Positions 1 to 9,307 of a stretch of 64,000 nt of DNA are shown here, piece after piece (the first letter of the stretch is position 1; every line of letters begins with the position of its first letter). Under the pieces are notes generated by a model, which saw only the letters and a program-made list of their open reading frames with translations, did no database searches and was not told where the DNA came from. The translations under genes and the position numbers were made by a program. The stretch spans positions 992,001 through 1,056,000 of the forward strand of contig NZ_VCGX01000002.1 of the NCBI RefSeq assembly GCF_007671655.1, read 5' to 3'. This DNA comes from Marinobacter piscis. Lineage in GTDB: Bacteria; Pseudomonadota; Gammaproteobacteria; Pseudomonadales; Oleiphilaceae.

Positions 1-326
1 CTGCCATGGGTAAACGGCCCGATGCCCTGCTCTACGCCTTCCCGGTTGGTATGGACAATCAGCTTCATACCCAGTTTTTCGGCCATTTTGTCCCGGAAGG
101 TGATCATCTCCTTGAACTTCCAGGTGGTGTCTACATGCATCAAGGGAAACGGCGGCTTGCCGGGGGCGAAGGCCTTCATGGCCAGGTGCAGCATCACCGC
201 GGAGTCTTTGCCGATGGAATACAGCATCACCGGGTTATCGAACTCCGCGGCCACTTCACGAATGATGTGAATCGATTCCGCCTCAAGCTGCTTGAGGTGG
301 GTTTTCTTGGGAGGGGTTAGTGTCAT
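1..326 (-). CDS. cysD: Sulfate adenylyltransferase subunit 2 (N-terminal part, runs off window)
   Basis: Small, PP-loop subunit of the heterodimeric ATP sulfurylase that adenylylates sulfate to APS, with CysN supplying GTP-driven energy. The visible N-terminus begins [17 protein letters not shown] and carries the PP-loop [14 protein letters not shown] at about residues 32-45, followed by the conserved stretch [13 protein letters not shown]. The start is the ATG at 326-324. The C-terminal two thirds lie beyond position 1. Its neighbours are a DHH phosphoesterase and sulfotransferases, so besides cysteine synthesis it may feed PAPS production for sulfation. Family identity is clear; the link to sulfation is inferred. 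Confidence 0.93.
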   Translation of the reverse strand, partial: MTLTPPKKTHLKQLEAESIHIIREVAAEFDNPVMLYSIGKDSAVMLHLAMKAFAPGKPPFPLMHVDTTWKFKEMITFRDKMAEKLGMKLIVHTNREGVEQGIGPFTHG

Positions 327-335
327 GATAATCCG

Positions 336-1298
336 TTAACTCCAGAACTCTGCCAATAGTGTCAAAAACTCATCCAAGCGTGATGAAGGGAGTTCGTTAA
401 TCCCGGCCGCAGCCTTTCTCCCACCACCTGTAGGAAACTGGCGGGCCACCTCATCAGCACCAGTTCGATTGTTCAACGGCGCCCGGATACTCACCAAATA
501 GCTACCACCTTCAGTCTCCGTAACTATTGCACAAGCCTTGTCAGGATGTCGGTTGGTCAGCTCGTTGCCCAGAACACCACTCACCCGCCTTGCCCAGGGC
601 TCATTTGGCAATCTGATGACAAGAGATGTGGCCGTATCGTTCAATATCGGCGCAGCCAGTCCTTTTGCCATATCCTCGGTATAGCCGGCTCTGAGTTTCT
701 GCCATGCCTCTGGCTCTGAGGCTATCAGGTCCAGCGGATCCGAATACTTTACAAACTCGCGATAGAGGTCTGCCGGATGAAAGTGCAAATCCTCCAATGT
801 GGAACCATAACCGTTGTAATTCATGCAGATACCGAGCATTTTCAGGGCCTCGGCCTGGCTCGAACTCAAACCTGCACGCGATGCTAATTCCTGCGCTACC
901 GCATTCAGATTATCGCCGAATGCTGCTGCAATGGCCCAATTATGAAACCTTCCTCCCAGGTAGTGGTCAACTAACAGGCTTGTACAGGTGTTAGGCTGGG
1001 TATCAATTAAGGCTTCAAAATTCGGGTGATCAGGGAGGCTATCACCCGGAAAGTGATGATCCACATAGAACACGCGACTACCGGCCGCCAGAAGTTCGTC
1101 AACGGCGAACCGATTCTTGTCCAGACTCACGTCCAAAACCACAATATGTCTTGGCTTCAAACTCACGACCCGTTCAACCAGCGCCACATCTCGTTTTACG
1201 CCAGTAACTAGTTCAGTCTCCGCTGGATCGGCCAAGCGTAGCTGTATTAGAGCACAAATTCCGTCTGCGTCTCCGTTAAAAAGGTCTATGTCTTTCAT
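336..1298 (-). CDS. DHH-DHHA1 family phosphoesterase, possible PAP phosphatase / nanoRNase
   Basis: 320-residue protein of the DHH superfamily. Visible motifs are NGDADGICA at about residue 8 (motif I), VLDVSLDKN (motif II) and VDHHFPGD (the DHH motif). Near the C-terminus is GGGRKAAAG, a DHHA1-type nucleotide loop in which the usual GGGH histidine is replaced. Known members hydrolyse phosphodiester or phosphomonoester bonds in linear nucleotides; the NrnA group degrades nanoRNA and 3'-phosphoadenosine-5'-phosphate (PAP). The gene sits between a sulfotransferase and cysD, and PAP is the by-product of PAPS-dependent sulfotransfer. PAP removal is therefore a reasonable inference, not something the sequence proves. 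It ends 9 bp before cysD. Confidence 0.75.
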   Translation of the reverse strand: MKDIDLFNGDADGICALIQLRLADPAETELVTGVKRDVALVERVVSLKPRHIVVLDVSLDKNRFAVDELLAAGSRVFYVDHHFPGDSLPDHPNFEALIDTQPNTCTSLLVDHYLGGRFHNWAIAAAFGDNLNAVAQELASRAGLSSSQAEALKMLGICMNYNGYGSTLEDLHFHPADLYREFVKYSDPLDLIASEPEAWQKLRAGYTEDMAKGLAAPILNDTATSLVIRLPNEPWARRVSGVLGNELTNRHPDKACAIVTETEGGSYLVSIRAPLNNRTGADEVARQFPTGGGRKAAAGINELPSSRLDEFLTLLAEFWS

Positions 1299-1317
1299 TT
1301 GAAATTTGAGCTAGTAG

Positions 1318-2292
1318 CTAAAATTGGATTCGCTGAGATAGTTTTGCAAACAAACCTATGGCCTGAGCTAATGTAGCCTTTTCTGGCTCCATCCAATCTG
1401 CGTCAGCTTCGGGAAAATCCTCATAGAATAACCGGCCATCCGATCTATTTAGGTAGGTAGTCGCTATTACTTTGTAGCTTGGTTCAAAACGCCGAATTAA
1501 CTCGATACGCTGAGAGGGAGATAATGCGAATCTTTTTTTATCTCCTTTCGTCATCTCAGAAACGGCTTTTATTGCCAGCGCTTTATCATCAGCAGAAATA
1601 TTTTTGATGCGATTAAGTGAATCTACAAAATCTAATATCCTAACCGACAAAGACTCATTAGCCACGTCGTCAACTTCATGTGGACGGCTTTCAAAACCGA
1701 CCCCTAGAGATTTTATGAAATCCGAAATCAAGTCCTTTTTGAAAAATTGCTGTCTCTCAAAAGGTCTAACAATCATGGCATCTTTGCCGAAGGCACTCGC
1801 CCATCGTTCAATCACCTCGAGATAATCGAATCGCTGACGCCCCCGATTCATTTGATAATCAAGGTAAGAAGAAGCGCCCTTTTCCCATGGAGGGTTTTGA
1901 GCAGTTTTCACCGCCTGATTATATAATGACTCGAACCAAAGGTCATGTCGCCTAATATATAGGATGACTTTAACACGATAATCAGAAAGGAAGCTTTTAA
2001 CCCTATCAATACTACCATCAAGCATCAGGTATTCAGAACTTAAAACAACCTTATTTTGCTCCGAGCCTGCAATACATTTGGAAAGCTTCTTCTCGAAAAA
2101 GAGAGGAGCACCAGATAGCTTAGGGCCAAATCCAAAAAACTCACTCACCTCATAATGAGCATTGTCATAAACCCCTAAGTTCGGATAAAAAACATCATGA
2201 TCAGCCAGCCATTTTTTATTATTATTCATAAACCTTTGAATCGATGTGCTACCAGTTTTGTTAGCACCAATATGCAAGTATACTGTCTTCAT
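1318..2292 (-). CDS. Sulfotransferase-like protein, AT-rich
   Basis: 324 residues with the N-terminal loop YLHIGANKTGSTSIQRF (residues 5-21), a 5'-phosphosulfate-binding motif typical of PAPS-dependent sulfotransferases. A later stretch, VILYIRRHDLWFESLYNQ, resembles the 3'-phosphate-binding helix. No signal peptide is visible, so it is probably cytoplasmic and acts on a glycan precursor. Base composition is clearly more AT-rich than the flanking genes (runs such as 2205-2235), which suggests recent acquisition. It lies 32 bp downstream of the large glycosyltransferase and 19 bp upstream of the DHH gene, fitting one transcription unit. The acceptor sugar cannot be told from sequence. Confidence 0.72.
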   Translation of the reverse strand: MKTVYLHIGANKTGSTSIQRFMNNNKKWLADHDVFYPNLGVYDNAHYEVSEFFGFGPKLSGAPLFFEKKLSKCIAGSEQNKVVLSSEYLMLDGSIDRVKSFLSDYRVKVILYIRRHDLWFESLYNQAVKTAQNPPWEKGASSYLDYQMNRGRQRFDYLEVIERWASAFGKDAMIVRPFERQQFFKKDLISDFIKSLGVGFESRPHEVDDVANESLSVRILDFVDSLNRIKNISADDKALAIKAVSEMTKGDKKRFALSPSQRIELIRRFEPSYKVIATTYLNRSDGRLFYEDFPEADADWMEPEKATLAQAIGLFAKLSQRIQF

Positions 2293-2324
2293 TTCACCAG
2301 AACCCTAAAATAGATATAAAGTAA

Positions 2325-5300
2325 TTAGTGCAACGGCTTTCGCGTCAGATAACGCTTTATATTGCGCTGAACAGAAACGGGGAAAGCTTTAGCTACGAAA
2401 CTACCAAAACGGGTTTGGACAATTTTCACGAGAATACGGAAGAGCCTCTCCCGTCGCCCCATCAGCACATCCGCCTTCTCAGCATTAGCGAGGCACTCGC
2501 CCATAAAATACATCGGCAGAACCGGGGCATCTTTGGAAGCAACGAGTCCTTCGAGGTACCTGTGCTCATAAAACTCTTCATCCGAGGGCGCAAAGAGGTG
2601 ATCAGGAACCGAGCTTTTCAGGATCAAGTCAAAATCGCCAACCGCATCACGCCAGAATGCTGCCCAGGCAGGACTGGAATGGAAGTCGCTGAACAGAACC
2701 GAGGAATTCCGACCTGCAAGCCGCTCAGGAAACGCACCTATATGAGAAGCCACAACGGGTAAGCCTAGCTGGAGCGCAAGGCTCAACGTATAGCTATAGG
2801 TCTCCGCACACTGTGCAGGAAACCAGAGCACATGGGGCTCAATTTCACGAATCCGTGATACCGCTTCCTCTTCCTTGTAGGGGCCGTGTGTAACTACCAA
2901 TTTGTCCAGGGAACGATACGCATAGCCCAGTAAATGGAACTCGATCTCGACACCCGCCAACTCCTTTGCAACGGCCTCAAGAACGTCCGCGCCTTTTTCC
3001 GGGCTCAACGCGCCCACCACCAATACCCGGAGATTGCTCTCAGGAGAGGTAGCCACAACACCCGTCTGAAGACTCCGAGCATCCATATGGTGAGTTACCA
3101 CCCAGTTCTGGAGGTGGGAGAACTCTGGAACTGCGGCCAGCCTACGGTGCATATCGTCCGAAGGGCATATCAGATAGCGCGCCTGCTCGAGAAGAAATAA
3201 TTGATTTTCACGCCATTGCTGTGCGGAAACACCATCCGGAAGCGGCACCCGATCCGCACACAACTCATCCCGCTTCTCGTCATCACCGACAAACCGACCT
3301 TTGCCGTCCAGCAAAGACGGGTTTCCATTCACTATTGCGTAATCGTGAAGCGTGTAATCAAGAGTAACGGCAAGATCACGGGCCAACCCCCACAATCTGG
3401 TAGGCAGCCCCATAGTATGGTGAATATGAAGATGCCCCACACCGGCCGACTCCAGCACAGAAAGCAATCGGGAGTATTCTTCATCCATCCGGAAGTCCAG
3501 ATACAACGGCATCTGTTCCGGGGCCAGATAAAGGCGAATATTGCCGTCGGTCGCCGGCTCGATCAGCAGGTAGTGCAGCCCGGGATGCTCCCGGATCAAC
3601 TCTTTGATGTGCGTATACACACCACCGCCCATACCGTGTGCCAACAGGAGCACTTTCGGCAGCTCACTGCGGCCCAGCGTGGCAACAAACGCAGCTGTTC
3701 TCCACACTTTGGCGGGATCCTGCTGTATAAAGGCCTGAACATCTGCGTTATAGGCGGGATAGCGCCCCAGCAGGGCTCTTAAATTTTCTTCCTTCCGGGG
3801 ATCAGACTCTTCCGCAAAGCTCACCGCGCCCTTGTGATACACAAACACATTCAGCGCGTGCAAGTTGGACCAACCATCCGAAATAGCCCGCTGACACCAA
3901 TCATTTTCCTCGCCATAGCCCCGGCCAAACACCTCTTCATCAAACAGGCCGATGGCATCCATGGAGTCGCGCCGCATATACATGCAACAACCCACCCCCG
4001 TAGGTATTTCCACCGCCATATTGGCCGGCACAGACTGAGCAAACACCTCATCCAGGCGTTTTACATCGAATCCCCGGGGAAGTTCATTGTCTTCACAAAA
4101 AACAGGGAAACTGCAGATGGTGGCATTGTTTGCCGTAGCTGTAACTGAAGCCACTTTTTCCCTTGAATAGGCGCAGTCCTGCAGGCGTTCAAGCCAGTTA
4201 TTGGCCACCTCCACATCGCTATTGAGAAGAAGGACATCAGCTTCAGGCCGTAGCTTCATGCCCCTGTTGACCGTGCCCACAAAGCCCAGATTGACTTCGT
4301 TTTCGAGCAACTCATAACCAAGCCGGTGCTGATTCTCGCGCAACCACTTCGTTATCTCAGGCACTGGAGAGCAATCATTGATGATTACCAGCCTGGCCCA
4401 AGCGTAATCGATAGAGCCTGCAGCCGTTTCCACCGCGGCACAGGTTTCCTCAAAGCCACCATAAACCGGGATGATCACATCCACCGCTGGTCGCTGGCCG
4501 GAGTTCGGAAAACGGGTAACGCCCGCCATAGCGCTGGAGGGCGACTGCCCGGCTTCGCCGTTATTGTTACCCCTGTTCGGCGAAATCCCGTTACGTAACC
4601 TGGACCATACACGATAGACCTTGCCGATCAGAGACCGTTCAAAACTCGCGATTCTATGGTTCAACACCTCCAGCTGATGATCCCGTTCAGCGACAACCAG
4701 CTGCGCGTGATGATGTTGGTCTCCCAGATTCTGTAACTGCTCTCTAACTGTCGCAATGTCATCGGCTGAACGGGCAATCAGTTCCTCTTTTTCTGCCAAA
4801 GCAAGCTCTCTGGCGGCCAGTTCCTTATCTCTGAGAGCAATGGTTTCCAGGGCCCGAGTATGCTCCCTGCCCAGCTCGTCGAGTTTGGCACTGACTTCCT
4901 GAAGCTGGATAACTGTTCGGTTGTACCGCTGGAACTGAGCTTCAAGATCCTCAAACACTGCGGAAACGCGGCTAACAAGTTGATTGGTCGTTGTGTTATC
5001 GAGTGAGCCTCGTTGCACGACCTCCGCATACAGCAAAGATACTTCATCACCTAACAGGCCGGAGGCTCCGCCGTGCGTGCCGGCATGATGGCGAAGATCC
5101 TGCTGAATCCACTTTTCCAGCTGATCCGGTTTCGGAGCCAGTGGGACTGCAAGTTCTTTAAAGGCCAACTCCGTGAAAGCCCGTGGTGACGACATGAGAT
5201 CGTCGTAGCTCCCCAGAAAAGCGGCATCCAGGCCGCGGCAGAAACTCACAGACGCCAGCAAATGATCAAGCCATAGAACATTCGAGTGAGAAGGGACCAT

Positions 5301-5798
5301 CCCGTCCCTCCGCTCCAGGGAACGGGCAACCTCGACCGGGTGACGAACCAGCTCCAGGCCCACGACCCGGGCACCGGCATCCTCAAACACCCTCTGCCAG
5401 AACCCGGCCGTCAGACACAGGCGCGGATCTTTAATCGCCACCACCGAAGAACCTCGCTCCTCAGCCTGGTACAGCAAACCGCTGGCAAACCGGACCGCCA
5501 GTTCCCGCAAGTCCTCCAGCGACTCGCCCTCACCTGTCTCGAACGAGGCAAACCTGCTTGCAGCGAGTGGCGAATACCAGTGCAGACCCGCCCGCTCCAA
5601 TAAAGCCTCGTTTATACGAACCAGCTCTTTGTGTTCCCAGAATCCTTTGTCGTTAACACCGGGAGCCGGCTCCAGCAAGTCATCTCCAAGCCAGACGCCC
5701 GAAGCTGCAAGGGCACCGGCAAGGGCTGAGGTGCCACTGCGGTGCATACCAAGAACAAAAATTGCTGTGGGCTTACTCAAACAAATCACCCTCTGCAT
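2325..5798 (-). CDS. Large fusion: sulfotransferase-like domain, coiled coil, GT2 and GT4-like glycosyltransferases
   Basis: 1157 residues with several domains in order. Residues 10-260 are sulfotransferase-like, with FVLGMHRSGTS at 14-24 as phosphosulfate loop and LVRHPVEVARSLERR at 150-164 as 3'-phosphate motif. Residues about 285-390 are Glu/Gln/Arg-rich coiled coil. About 438-690 is a GT2 glycosyltransferase (VDVIIPVYGG, then VLLLNSDVEV as the DXD-like region). About 740-1080 resembles a GT4 glycosyltransferase, with VLVVGALSPEKGADVL in the nucleotide-sugar half. It probably assembles and may modify a repeat unit at the cytoplasmic face. The ATG at 5798 overlaps rmlC by 26 bp; a TTG at 5780 preceded by GAGGG is an alternative start. 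Confidence 0.82.
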   Translation of the reverse strand: MQRVICLSKPTAIFVLGMHRSGTSALAGALAASGVWLGDDLLEPAPGVNDKGFWEHKELVRINEALLERAGLHWYSPLAASRFASFETGEGESLEDLRELAVRFASGLLYQAEERGSSVVAIKDPRLCLTAGFWQRVFEDAGARVVGLELVRHPVEVARSLERRDGMVPSHSNVLWLDHLLASVSFCRGLDAAFLGSYDDLMSSPRAFTELAFKELAVPLAPKPDQLEKWIQQDLRHHAGTHGGASGLLGDEVSLLYAEVVQRGSLDNTTTNQLVSRVSAVFEDLEAQFQRYNRTVIQLQEVSAKLDELGREHTRALETIALRDKELAARELALAEKEELIARSADDIATVREQLQNLGDQHHHAQLVVAERDHQLEVLNHRIASFERSLIGKVYRVWSRLRNGISPNRGNNNGEAGQSPSSAMAGVTRFPNSGQRPAVDVIIPVYGGFEETCAAVETAAGSIDYAWARLVIINDCSPVPEITKWLRENQHRLGYELLENEVNLGFVGTVNRGMKLRPEADVLLLNSDVEVANNWLERLQDCAYSREKVASVTATANNATICSFPVFCEDNELPRGFDVKRLDEVFAQSVPANMAVEIPTGVGCCMYMRRDSMDAIGLFDEEVFGRGYGEENDWCQRAISDGWSNLHALNVFVYHKGAVSFAEESDPRKEENLRALLGRYPAYNADVQAFIQQDPAKVWRTAAFVATLGRSELPKVLLLAHGMGGGVYTHIKELIREHPGLHYLLIEPATDGNIRLYLAPEQMPLYLDFRMDEEYSRLLSVLESAGVGHLHIHHTMGLPTRLWGLARDLAVTLDYTLHDYAIVNGNPSLLDGKGRFVGDDEKRDELCADRVPLPDGVSAQQWRENQLFLLEQARYLICPSDDMHRRLAAVPEFSHLQNWVVTHHMDARSLQTGVVATSPESNLRVLVVGALSPEKGADVLEAVAKELAGVEIEFHLLGYAYRSLDKLVVTHGPYKEEEAVSRIREIEPHVLWFPAQCAETYSYTLSLALQLGLPVVASHIGAFPERLAGRNSSVLFSDFHSSPAWAAFWRDAVGDFDLILKSSVPDHLFAPSDEEFYEHRYLEGLVASKDAPVLPMYFMGECLANAEKADVLMGRRERLFRILVKIVQTRFGSFVAKAFPVSVQRNIKRYLTRKPLH

Positions 5799-6333
5799 TC
5801 AAAACGTTCAGGTCTGGCGCATGGCGGTCTTTCTCGGACAGCTGCACCTCGCCTACCTCCGGCCACTCAACGGCCACCGCAGGGTCATCCCAGCGAAGGC
5901 TACGCTCGTGCTCAGCAGACCAATAGGCATCGACCTTGTACTGCACTTCCGCGACATCACTGGTTACCAGAAAGGCATGCCCGAAACCGGCGGGAACCCA
6001 CAACTGCCGTTTGTTTTCCGCACTCAGAAGCACTCCGGTCCACTGCCCGAACGTTGTTGAGCTTTTACGCAGATCCACGGCAATATCGAACACCTCACCC
6101 ACCGTTGCGCGCACCAACTTGCCCTGGGCTGCACTGCCGGTCTGGAAATGAATACCCCGAAGCACGCCTTTGGCGGAGCGGGAATGATTGTCCTGAACAA
6201 ATGCAACAGGCTTACCAACAGCATCGGCAAACCGCTCGGCATTAAAACTCTCGTAGAACCAGCCCCGGTCATCGCCGAACACCCTGGGTTCCAGAATCAG
6301 CACCCCTTCCAGCGGGGTTTCCACAACATTCAT
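5773..6333 (-). CDS. rmlC: dTDP-4-dehydrorhamnose 3,5-epimerase
   Basis: 186 residues, the normal length for RmlC, which epimerises C3 and C5 of dTDP-4-keto-6-deoxyglucose in dTDP-L-rhamnose synthesis. The N-terminus MNVVETPLEGVLILEPRVFG, the stretch FVQDNHSRSAKGVLRGIHFQ with the catalytic His region, and the downstream VPAGFGHAFLV are characteristic of this cupin family. The reading frame stays open upstream into rmlA, but the ATG at 6333 gives the family's usual N-terminus and lies 1 bp after the rmlA stop. It is the third step of the complete rml set here; the order rmlB-D-A-C is common. Confidence 0.96.
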   Translation of the reverse strand: MNVVETPLEGVLILEPRVFGDDRGWFYESFNAERFADAVGKPVAFVQDNHSRSAKGVLRGIHFQTGSAAQGKLVRATVGEVFDIAVDLRKSSTTFGQWTGVLLSAENKRQLWVPAGFGHAFLVTSDVAEVQYKVDAYWSAEHERSLRWDDPAVAVEWPEVGEVQLSEKDRHAPDLNVLNAEGDLFE

Positions 6334-6334
6334 C

Positions 6335-7231
6335 TCAACTCTCCAAATCTCCGAATCGCAACAGGTCCAGCAGGTATTTGCCATAACCGGTCTTGCTGAA
6401 CTGCTCCCCCATCTGCTGCAGGGTATCGTCATCAATCCAGCCGTTGCGCCAGGCGACCTCTTCCGGGCACGCCACTTTCAGGCCCTGGCGGTGCTCCAGG
6501 GTTGCAATGAAGTGGGATGCTTCCAGCAACGAATCATGAGTACCGGTATCCAGCCAGGCGTAGCCCCGCCCCATCAACTCAACCCGCAGCTGTTCCTGCT
6601 CGAGGTACCGGGCATTTACATCGGTGATTTCCAGCTCACCACGCCGGGATGGCCGCACGGCTTTGGCGAAATCCACCACCTGTTCGTCATAAAAATACAA
6701 CCCGGTCACCGCATAGCGGGATTTCGGTGCCTCAGGTTTCTCCTCAATACTGATCACCTTGCGATTGCCATCAAACGCCACCACACCGTAACGCTCGGGA
6801 TCATTTACCGGATAGGCAAATACGGTCGCCCCGTCTTTCTCTTCGTTGGCATGCCGTAACAATGCACGAAAATTGCTGCCATGGAACAGGTTATCACCCA
6901 GCACCAGCGCGCTCGGCTTACCATTGAGAAACGACTCACCAATCAAAAAGGCCTCAGCCAGACCATTGGGCTCGTTCTGAACGGCGTACTGCAGGGAAAT
7001 GCCCCACTGGCTCCCGTCACCCAGCAACTGCTCAAACCGGGGCAGATCCTGAGGCGTTGAAATCAGCAAAATGTCCTGAATACCGGCCTGCATCAGTGTC
7101 GACAACGGGTAATACACCATCGGTTTGTCGTACACCGGCAACAGCTGCTTGGAGGTTGCCAGCGTACAGGGATGCAGCCGGGTGCCAGACCCTCCGGCAA
7201 GGATTATCCCCTTGCGTTTGCTACTGATCAT
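6335..7231 (-). CDS. rmlA: Glucose-1-phosphate thymidylyltransferase
   Basis: 298 residues. It joins dTTP and glucose-1-phosphate to dTDP-glucose, the first step of dTDP-L-rhamnose synthesis. The N-terminal nucleotidyltransferase signature [20 protein letters not shown] is present (about residues 12-31), followed by the conserved [15 protein letters not shown] and VLGDNLFHG. Length matches the RmlA family. It starts 4 bp after the rmlD stop and is followed directly by rmlC. Cytoplasmic; in this family activity is usually feedback-inhibited by dTDP-rhamnose. Confidence 0.97.
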   Translation of the reverse strand: MISSKRKGIILAGGSGTRLHPCTLATSKQLLPVYDKPMVYYPLSTLMQAGIQDILLISTPQDLPRFEQLLGDGSQWGISLQYAVQNEPNGLAEAFLIGESFLNGKPSALVLGDNLFHGSNFRALLRHANEEKDGATVFAYPVNDPERYGVVAFDGNRKVISIEEKPEAPKSRYAVTGLYFYDEQVVDFAKAVRPSRRGELEITDVNARYLEQEQLRVELMGRGYAWLDTGTHDSLLEASHFIATLEHRQGLKVACPEEVAWRNGWIDDDTLQQMGEQFSKTGYGKYLLDLLRFGDLES

Positions 7232-7235
7232 AAGC

Positions 7236-8123
7236 TCACTCCTCCCTGAGATCTGCGAGTGTAATAGACAAAGCCGATTGCCACTGGGGCAGCGTCAAGC
7301 CCAGAGCCTGCTCCAGCCGGCTCACATCCAGGCGCGAATTCGCGGGGCGAGGCGCGGGCGCCGGATAATCCGTGGTGGGAATGGGGTACACCTGGTTTTC
7401 ATCCATCGCCAGAGTACGACCCGCCGAACGTGCACGGGCCACGATTTCCCTGGCAAAATCACACCAGCTTGCCGCACCACGGCAAGTCAGGTGAAAAACA
7501 CCAGAAATGTCTGCTCTGCCTGCAAGCCTCTCCCGAACGGCTATCGCCGTCACCTGAGCGATCAGCCACGCAGGGGTAGGAGCGCCAACCTGGTCGGCGA
7601 CCACCGTCAACCGCGACTTCTCGGCGGCAAGCTTCAGCATGGTCAGCATAAAATTGCGCCCCCGGGCACCATAGACCCAGGATGTCCGGAAAATCAGGGC
7701 CTCTGGCGCCTCGCGCAATACCGCCTCATCCCCGGCCAGTTTGGATTTACCATAAACAGAGGCCGGCCCCGTTGGCGTGGTTTCCGTTTGGGCGGCGTCG
7801 CCCGTGCCCGGGTACACGTAATCCGTGGAATAGTGCACAAGCAGACGGTTCTGGGCATGGCACCAGGCTGCCATCAACTCCGGCGCACGTTCATTCAGGG
7901 CGTAGGCGGCATCCTGCTCCGTCTCAGCCTTGTCTACCGCGGTGTAAGCAGCCGGGTTTACCACCACATCTGGATTGTGGCGGCCCAGTAGTGCAGCCAC
8001 CTCTTTTTCACTGGCAAGGTCTGCGTCCTTGCGCGTAACCCCAATCACCTGCCCCAACGGTGCCAGAGTTTTCAAAAGCTCATGGCCAACCTGGCCGTCG
8101 CTGCCTGTTACCAGAATTTTCAT
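7236..8123 (-). CDS. rmlD: dTDP-4-dehydrorhamnose reductase
   Basis: 295 residues of the extended SDR superfamily. It reduces dTDP-4-keto-rhamnose to dTDP-L-rhamnose with NAD(P)H, the final step. The glycine-rich nucleotide loop [17 protein letters not shown] opens the protein, and the active-site [10 protein letters not shown] (YxxxK) is present near residue 128. The ATG overlaps the rmlB stop in an ATGA, indicating translational coupling. Family length and motifs leave little doubt. Confidence 0.96.
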   Translation of the reverse strand: MKILVTGSDGQVGHELLKTLAPLGQVIGVTRKDADLASEKEVAALLGRHNPDVVVNPAAYTAVDKAETEQDAAYALNERAPELMAAWCHAQNRLLVHYSTDYVYPGTGDAAQTETTPTGPASVYGKSKLAGDEAVLREAPEALIFRTSWVYGARGRNFMLTMLKLAAEKSRLTVVADQVGAPTPAWLIAQVTAIAVRERLAGRADISGVFHLTCRGAASWCDFAREIVARARSAGRTLAMDENQVYPIPTTDYPAPAPRPANSRLDVSRLEQALGLTLPQWQSALSITLADLREE

Positions 8124-9202
8124 GCAGCCCCCTCATCATCACCTGAAGGAGAAGAATCAGCGCGATACTGATGCTCCAGCCAGTTGCGATATTCTCCGGA
8201 TTTCACATGCTCCACCCACTGGCGGTTTTCCAGATACCATTCAACCGTACGAATCAGGCCTTCACGAAAATCGACCTCTGGCCGCCAACCCAGTGTATCT
8301 GCAATGTGGGTCGCGTTAATGGCATAACGCTTGTCATGGCCCGGGCGGTCATCGACAAATCGCACCAACTCGCGATACCCACCACTGCGGGGCCTTAGAA
8401 TCTGCAGCACATTGGTTAGCGCATCCACCACCTCCAGGTTGGTGCGCTCCTCATTACCGCCAATGTTGTAGGTTTCGCCTGGCTCACCCCTATCGAGCAC
8501 GGTCATGATTGCCCGGCAATGGTCCTCAACGTAAAGCCAGTCCCGAACATTACTGCCGTCGCCGTAAACCGGCAGCGTCTCGCCCGCCAGCGCCCGCTCA
8601 ATCATCAGCGGAATAAGCTTCTCCGGGAACTGATACGGGCCGTAATTGTTGGAACAGTTTGTGGTCAGTACAGGTAACCCATAGGTATGGTACCAGGCCC
8701 GGACCAGGTGATCCGAAGCCGCCTTGGACGCGGAATAAGGGCTATTGGGTTGGTATGGATGTTTTTCTGAAAAAGCTGGATCTGTTCGGCCTAGTGAGCC
8801 GTATACTTCATCCGTAGATACATGCAGAAAACGGAATCGCTCAGACTGACCACTCTGATTCCAGATACCAAGGGCGGAATTCAGGAGATTGAACGTACCC
8901 ATCACGTTGGTTTGCAGGAACGCCTCAGGCTCCTTAATGGATCGGTCTACATGGCTCTCAGCGGCAAAATGTAATATTGCTCGTGGATGATAGCGCTCCA
9001 GCACTCCGGCAACGGCAGCGGCATCACGAATGTCAATCTGTTCGAAAAAATATCGCTCGGATTGCTGGATATCTGCCAGGTTTTCCGCGTTACCGGCATA
9101 CGTCAGAGCATCCACATTGACAATTGGCTCATCGGTTTCGGCCAGCCAAAGGCGGATAAAGTTCGAACCAATAAACCCACAGCCACCTGTTACCAAAATC
9201 AT
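8120..9202 (-). CDS. rmlB: dTDP-glucose 4,6-dehydratase
   Basis: About 360 residues. It is an NAD-dependent extended SDR converting dTDP-glucose to dTDP-4-keto-6-deoxyglucose. It begins MILVTGGCGFIGSNFIRLWL (Rossmann GxxGxxG) and has YSASKAASDHLVRAW with the catalytic Tyr and Lys, plus the typical STDEVYGSL. A TTG two codons upstream (9208) is possible, but the ATG at 9202 fits the family and follows a GGGGAT-like ribosome site. It is the first gene behind a good promoter at 9240-9268, so it probably heads the rmlBDAC and downstream transcript. Confidence 0.96.
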   Translation of the reverse strand: MILVTGGCGFIGSNFIRLWLAETDEPIVNVDALTYAGNAENLADIQQSERYFFEQIDIRDAAAVAGVLERYHPRAILHFAAESHVDRSIKEPEAFLQTNVMGTFNLLNSALGIWNQSGQSERFRFLHVSTDEVYGSLGRTDPAFSEKHPYQPNSPYSASKAASDHLVRAWYHTYGLPVLTTNCSNNYGPYQFPEKLIPLMIERALAGETLPVYGDGSNVRDWLYVEDHCRAIMTVLDRGEPGETYNIGGNEERTNLEVVDALTNVLQILRPRSGGYRELVRFVDDRPGHDKRYAINATHIADTLGWRPEVDFREGLIRTVEWYLENRQWVEHVKSGEYRNWLEHQYRADSSPSGDDEGAA

Positions 9203-9239
9203 CCGCAATCATCCCCGTGAACCAGTGTGAAAGCCGCGG

Positions 9240-9268
9240 ATTATCCCAGATAACACTCCAGTTGTCAC
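9240..9268 (-). promoter_or_regulatory. Sigma-70-type promoter upstream of rmlB
   Basis: On the minus strand GTGACA (9268-9263) and GATAAT (9245-9240) are separated by exactly 17 bp, each matching the consensus at 5 of 6 positions. Transcription would start near 9233, about 30 nt before the rmlB ATG. The 130-bp gap after the upstream glycosyltransferase gene is the only sizeable break in the polysaccharide cluster, which supports an internal promoter here. Confidence 0.6.
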
Positions 9269-9307
9269 AATGGACTCAGGTGGTACCGATTGCGGAAATG
9301 TAACCTG

